Source: JAUSIF01 sp036556265 (GTDB lineage: Bacteria > Pseudomonadota > Alphaproteobacteria > Rhizobiales > Xanthobacteraceae). From it: 62,247 bases of DNA. Each line of letters starts with the position of its first letter. Within the stretch, counting starts at the first letter, position 1. The notes beneath the pieces are model-generated. The model saw only the letters and a list, made by a program, of their open reading frames with translations, had not been told where the DNA came from and did no database searches. The position numbers were made by a program, and so were the translations under genes. The DNA is taken from the NCBI GenBank assembly GCA_036556265.1, contig DATBJU010000178.1, positions 1 through 62,247 on the forward strand. The letters run 5' to 3'. Positions 61,687-62,247 of the stretch are shown one piece after another.

Positions 61687-62247
61687 TCAGCCGCCTGTGG
61701 CCCACCCCTCCCGCACCTGCGTCGCGAAATCCGCGAAGCGGCGAGCCGAAATCGCCTCGCGCATGCCGGCCATCAGCGATTGGTAGTAGGCGACGTTCGC
61801 CCAGGTGAGCAGCATGGCGCCGAGGATTTCGTTCGCCTTCACGAGGTGGTGGAGATAAGCGCGCGAGTAGTCGCGCGCGGCCGGGCAGTCGCTCGTCTCG
61901 TCGAGCGGCCAAGCATCGTCGGCATAACGCGCATTTCTCAGGTTGATCTTGCCGAAACGCGTATAGGCGAGCGCGTGGCGGCCGGCTCGGGTCGGCAGCA
62001 CGCAATCGAACATGTCGATGCCGCGCTCCACCGCGAGCAGGAGATCCTCGGGCTCGCCGACGCCCATGAGATAGCGCGGCCTGTCTGCGGGGAGCTCGGC
62101 GACGCACGCCTCGACCATCTTCAGCATCACGTCCTGCGGCTCGCCCACCGCGAGACCGCCGATCGCGTAGCCCTGAAAGCCGACGCCGACGAGCGTGCGC
62201 GCGGATTCCTGCCGCAGCCTCGGCGACGCCCCGCCCTGCATGATCCC
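61687..62247 (-). CDS. tgt: Queuine tRNA-ribosyltransferase Tgt, partial (C-terminal part)
   Basis: The reading frame enters from the right edge of the window, so only the C-terminal part is present. It has 'GFQGYAIGGLAVGEPQ' (with the catalytic-region Gly loop), 'RYLMGVGEPEDLLLAVERGIDMFDCVLPTRAGRHALAYT' (the second catalytic Asp region and the RAGR loop), and C-terminal 'HLVKANEILGAMLLTWANVAYYQSL'. The usual zinc ligands CxCxxC are not preserved in the visible stretch as 'NLRNARYADDAWPLDETSDCPA'. Tgt exchanges G34 for preQ1 or queuine. The 5' part lies outside. Confidence 0.93.
   Translation of the reverse strand, partial: GIMQGGASPRLRQESARTLVGVGFQGYAIGGLAVGEPQDVMLKMVEACVAELPADRPRYLMGVGEPEDLLLAVERGIDMFDCVLPTRAGRHALAYTRFGKINLRNARYADDAWPLDETSDCPAARDYSRAYLHHLVKANEILGAMLLTWANVAYYQSLMAGMREAISARRFADFATQVREGWATGG

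Overview
The window looks like chromosomal DNA of a GC-rich alphaproteobacterium, most likely Hyphomicrobiales (Bradyrhizobium/Xanthobacteraceae side). The evidence is gene content: a phosphatidylcholine synthase, an IalB-family protein, a glucan synthase-type GH17 membrane protein, a HspQ homologue, cytochrome c-type urate oxidase PuuD, an SdhE-mfd pair, and palindromic repeats whose translation (SRESGNPA...FRGDE) is common in this group. No rRNA, insertion sequence, phage gene or CRISPR array was seen; there is one tRNA (Lys, UUU).

Layout. 1-6.7 kb: accessory genes (VOC protein, Cys-rich small protein, a tandem pair of paralogous ParA-like NTPases, an extradiol dioxygenase, a glycosyltransferase, a FecR-domain protein, a lipase-LysM lipoprotein). 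6.9-8.3 kb: rimO. 8.4-17.3 kb: a tightly coupled minus-strand purine catabolism operon xdhA-xdhB-xdhC-guaD-puuD-allC-M20 peptidase, running from purine bases to urate and then allantoate; the steps between urate product and allantoate are not in the window. 17.4-22.9 kb: a compact sulfur-handling locus with a divergent ArsR-rhodanese regulator facing MBL hydrolase, MFS transporter, SHOCT membrane protein, DsrE protein, cysteine desulfurase and SAM methyltransferase; this is the best candidate for an undescribed system. 23-25.5 kb: pcs-terC-quinone oxidoreductase operon. 25.5-31 kb: flavin hydroxylase, CaiB transferase plus AEC transporter, malyl-CoA lyase-like aldolase, HspQ, DedA. 31.2-34.9 kb: LysR regulator divergent from GNAT, isochorismatase and a small unknown gene, followed by an XRE regulator and a strong terminator. 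35-39.9 kb: IalB protein, peptide-binding protein, a degenerate adenylate-forming protein, a DsbA-like protein. 39.9-47 kb: mfd-sdhE facing recG-MFS. 47-52.5 kb: DUF502, glmS and glmU, with a nitroreductase inserted in the opposite orientation between glmS and glmU. 52.6-62.2 kb: SPOR protein, EamA exporter, small membrane protein, GH17 glucan synthase-like protein, M20 amidohydrolase, tRNA-Lys, small unknowns, REC-EAL protein, TonB protein carrying an in-frame palindromic element, and the 3' part of tgt at the window end.

Starts were chosen from Shine-Dalgarno-like sequences, signal peptides, overlaps and family length. All functional calls rest on motif recognition by eye; no database search was possible.
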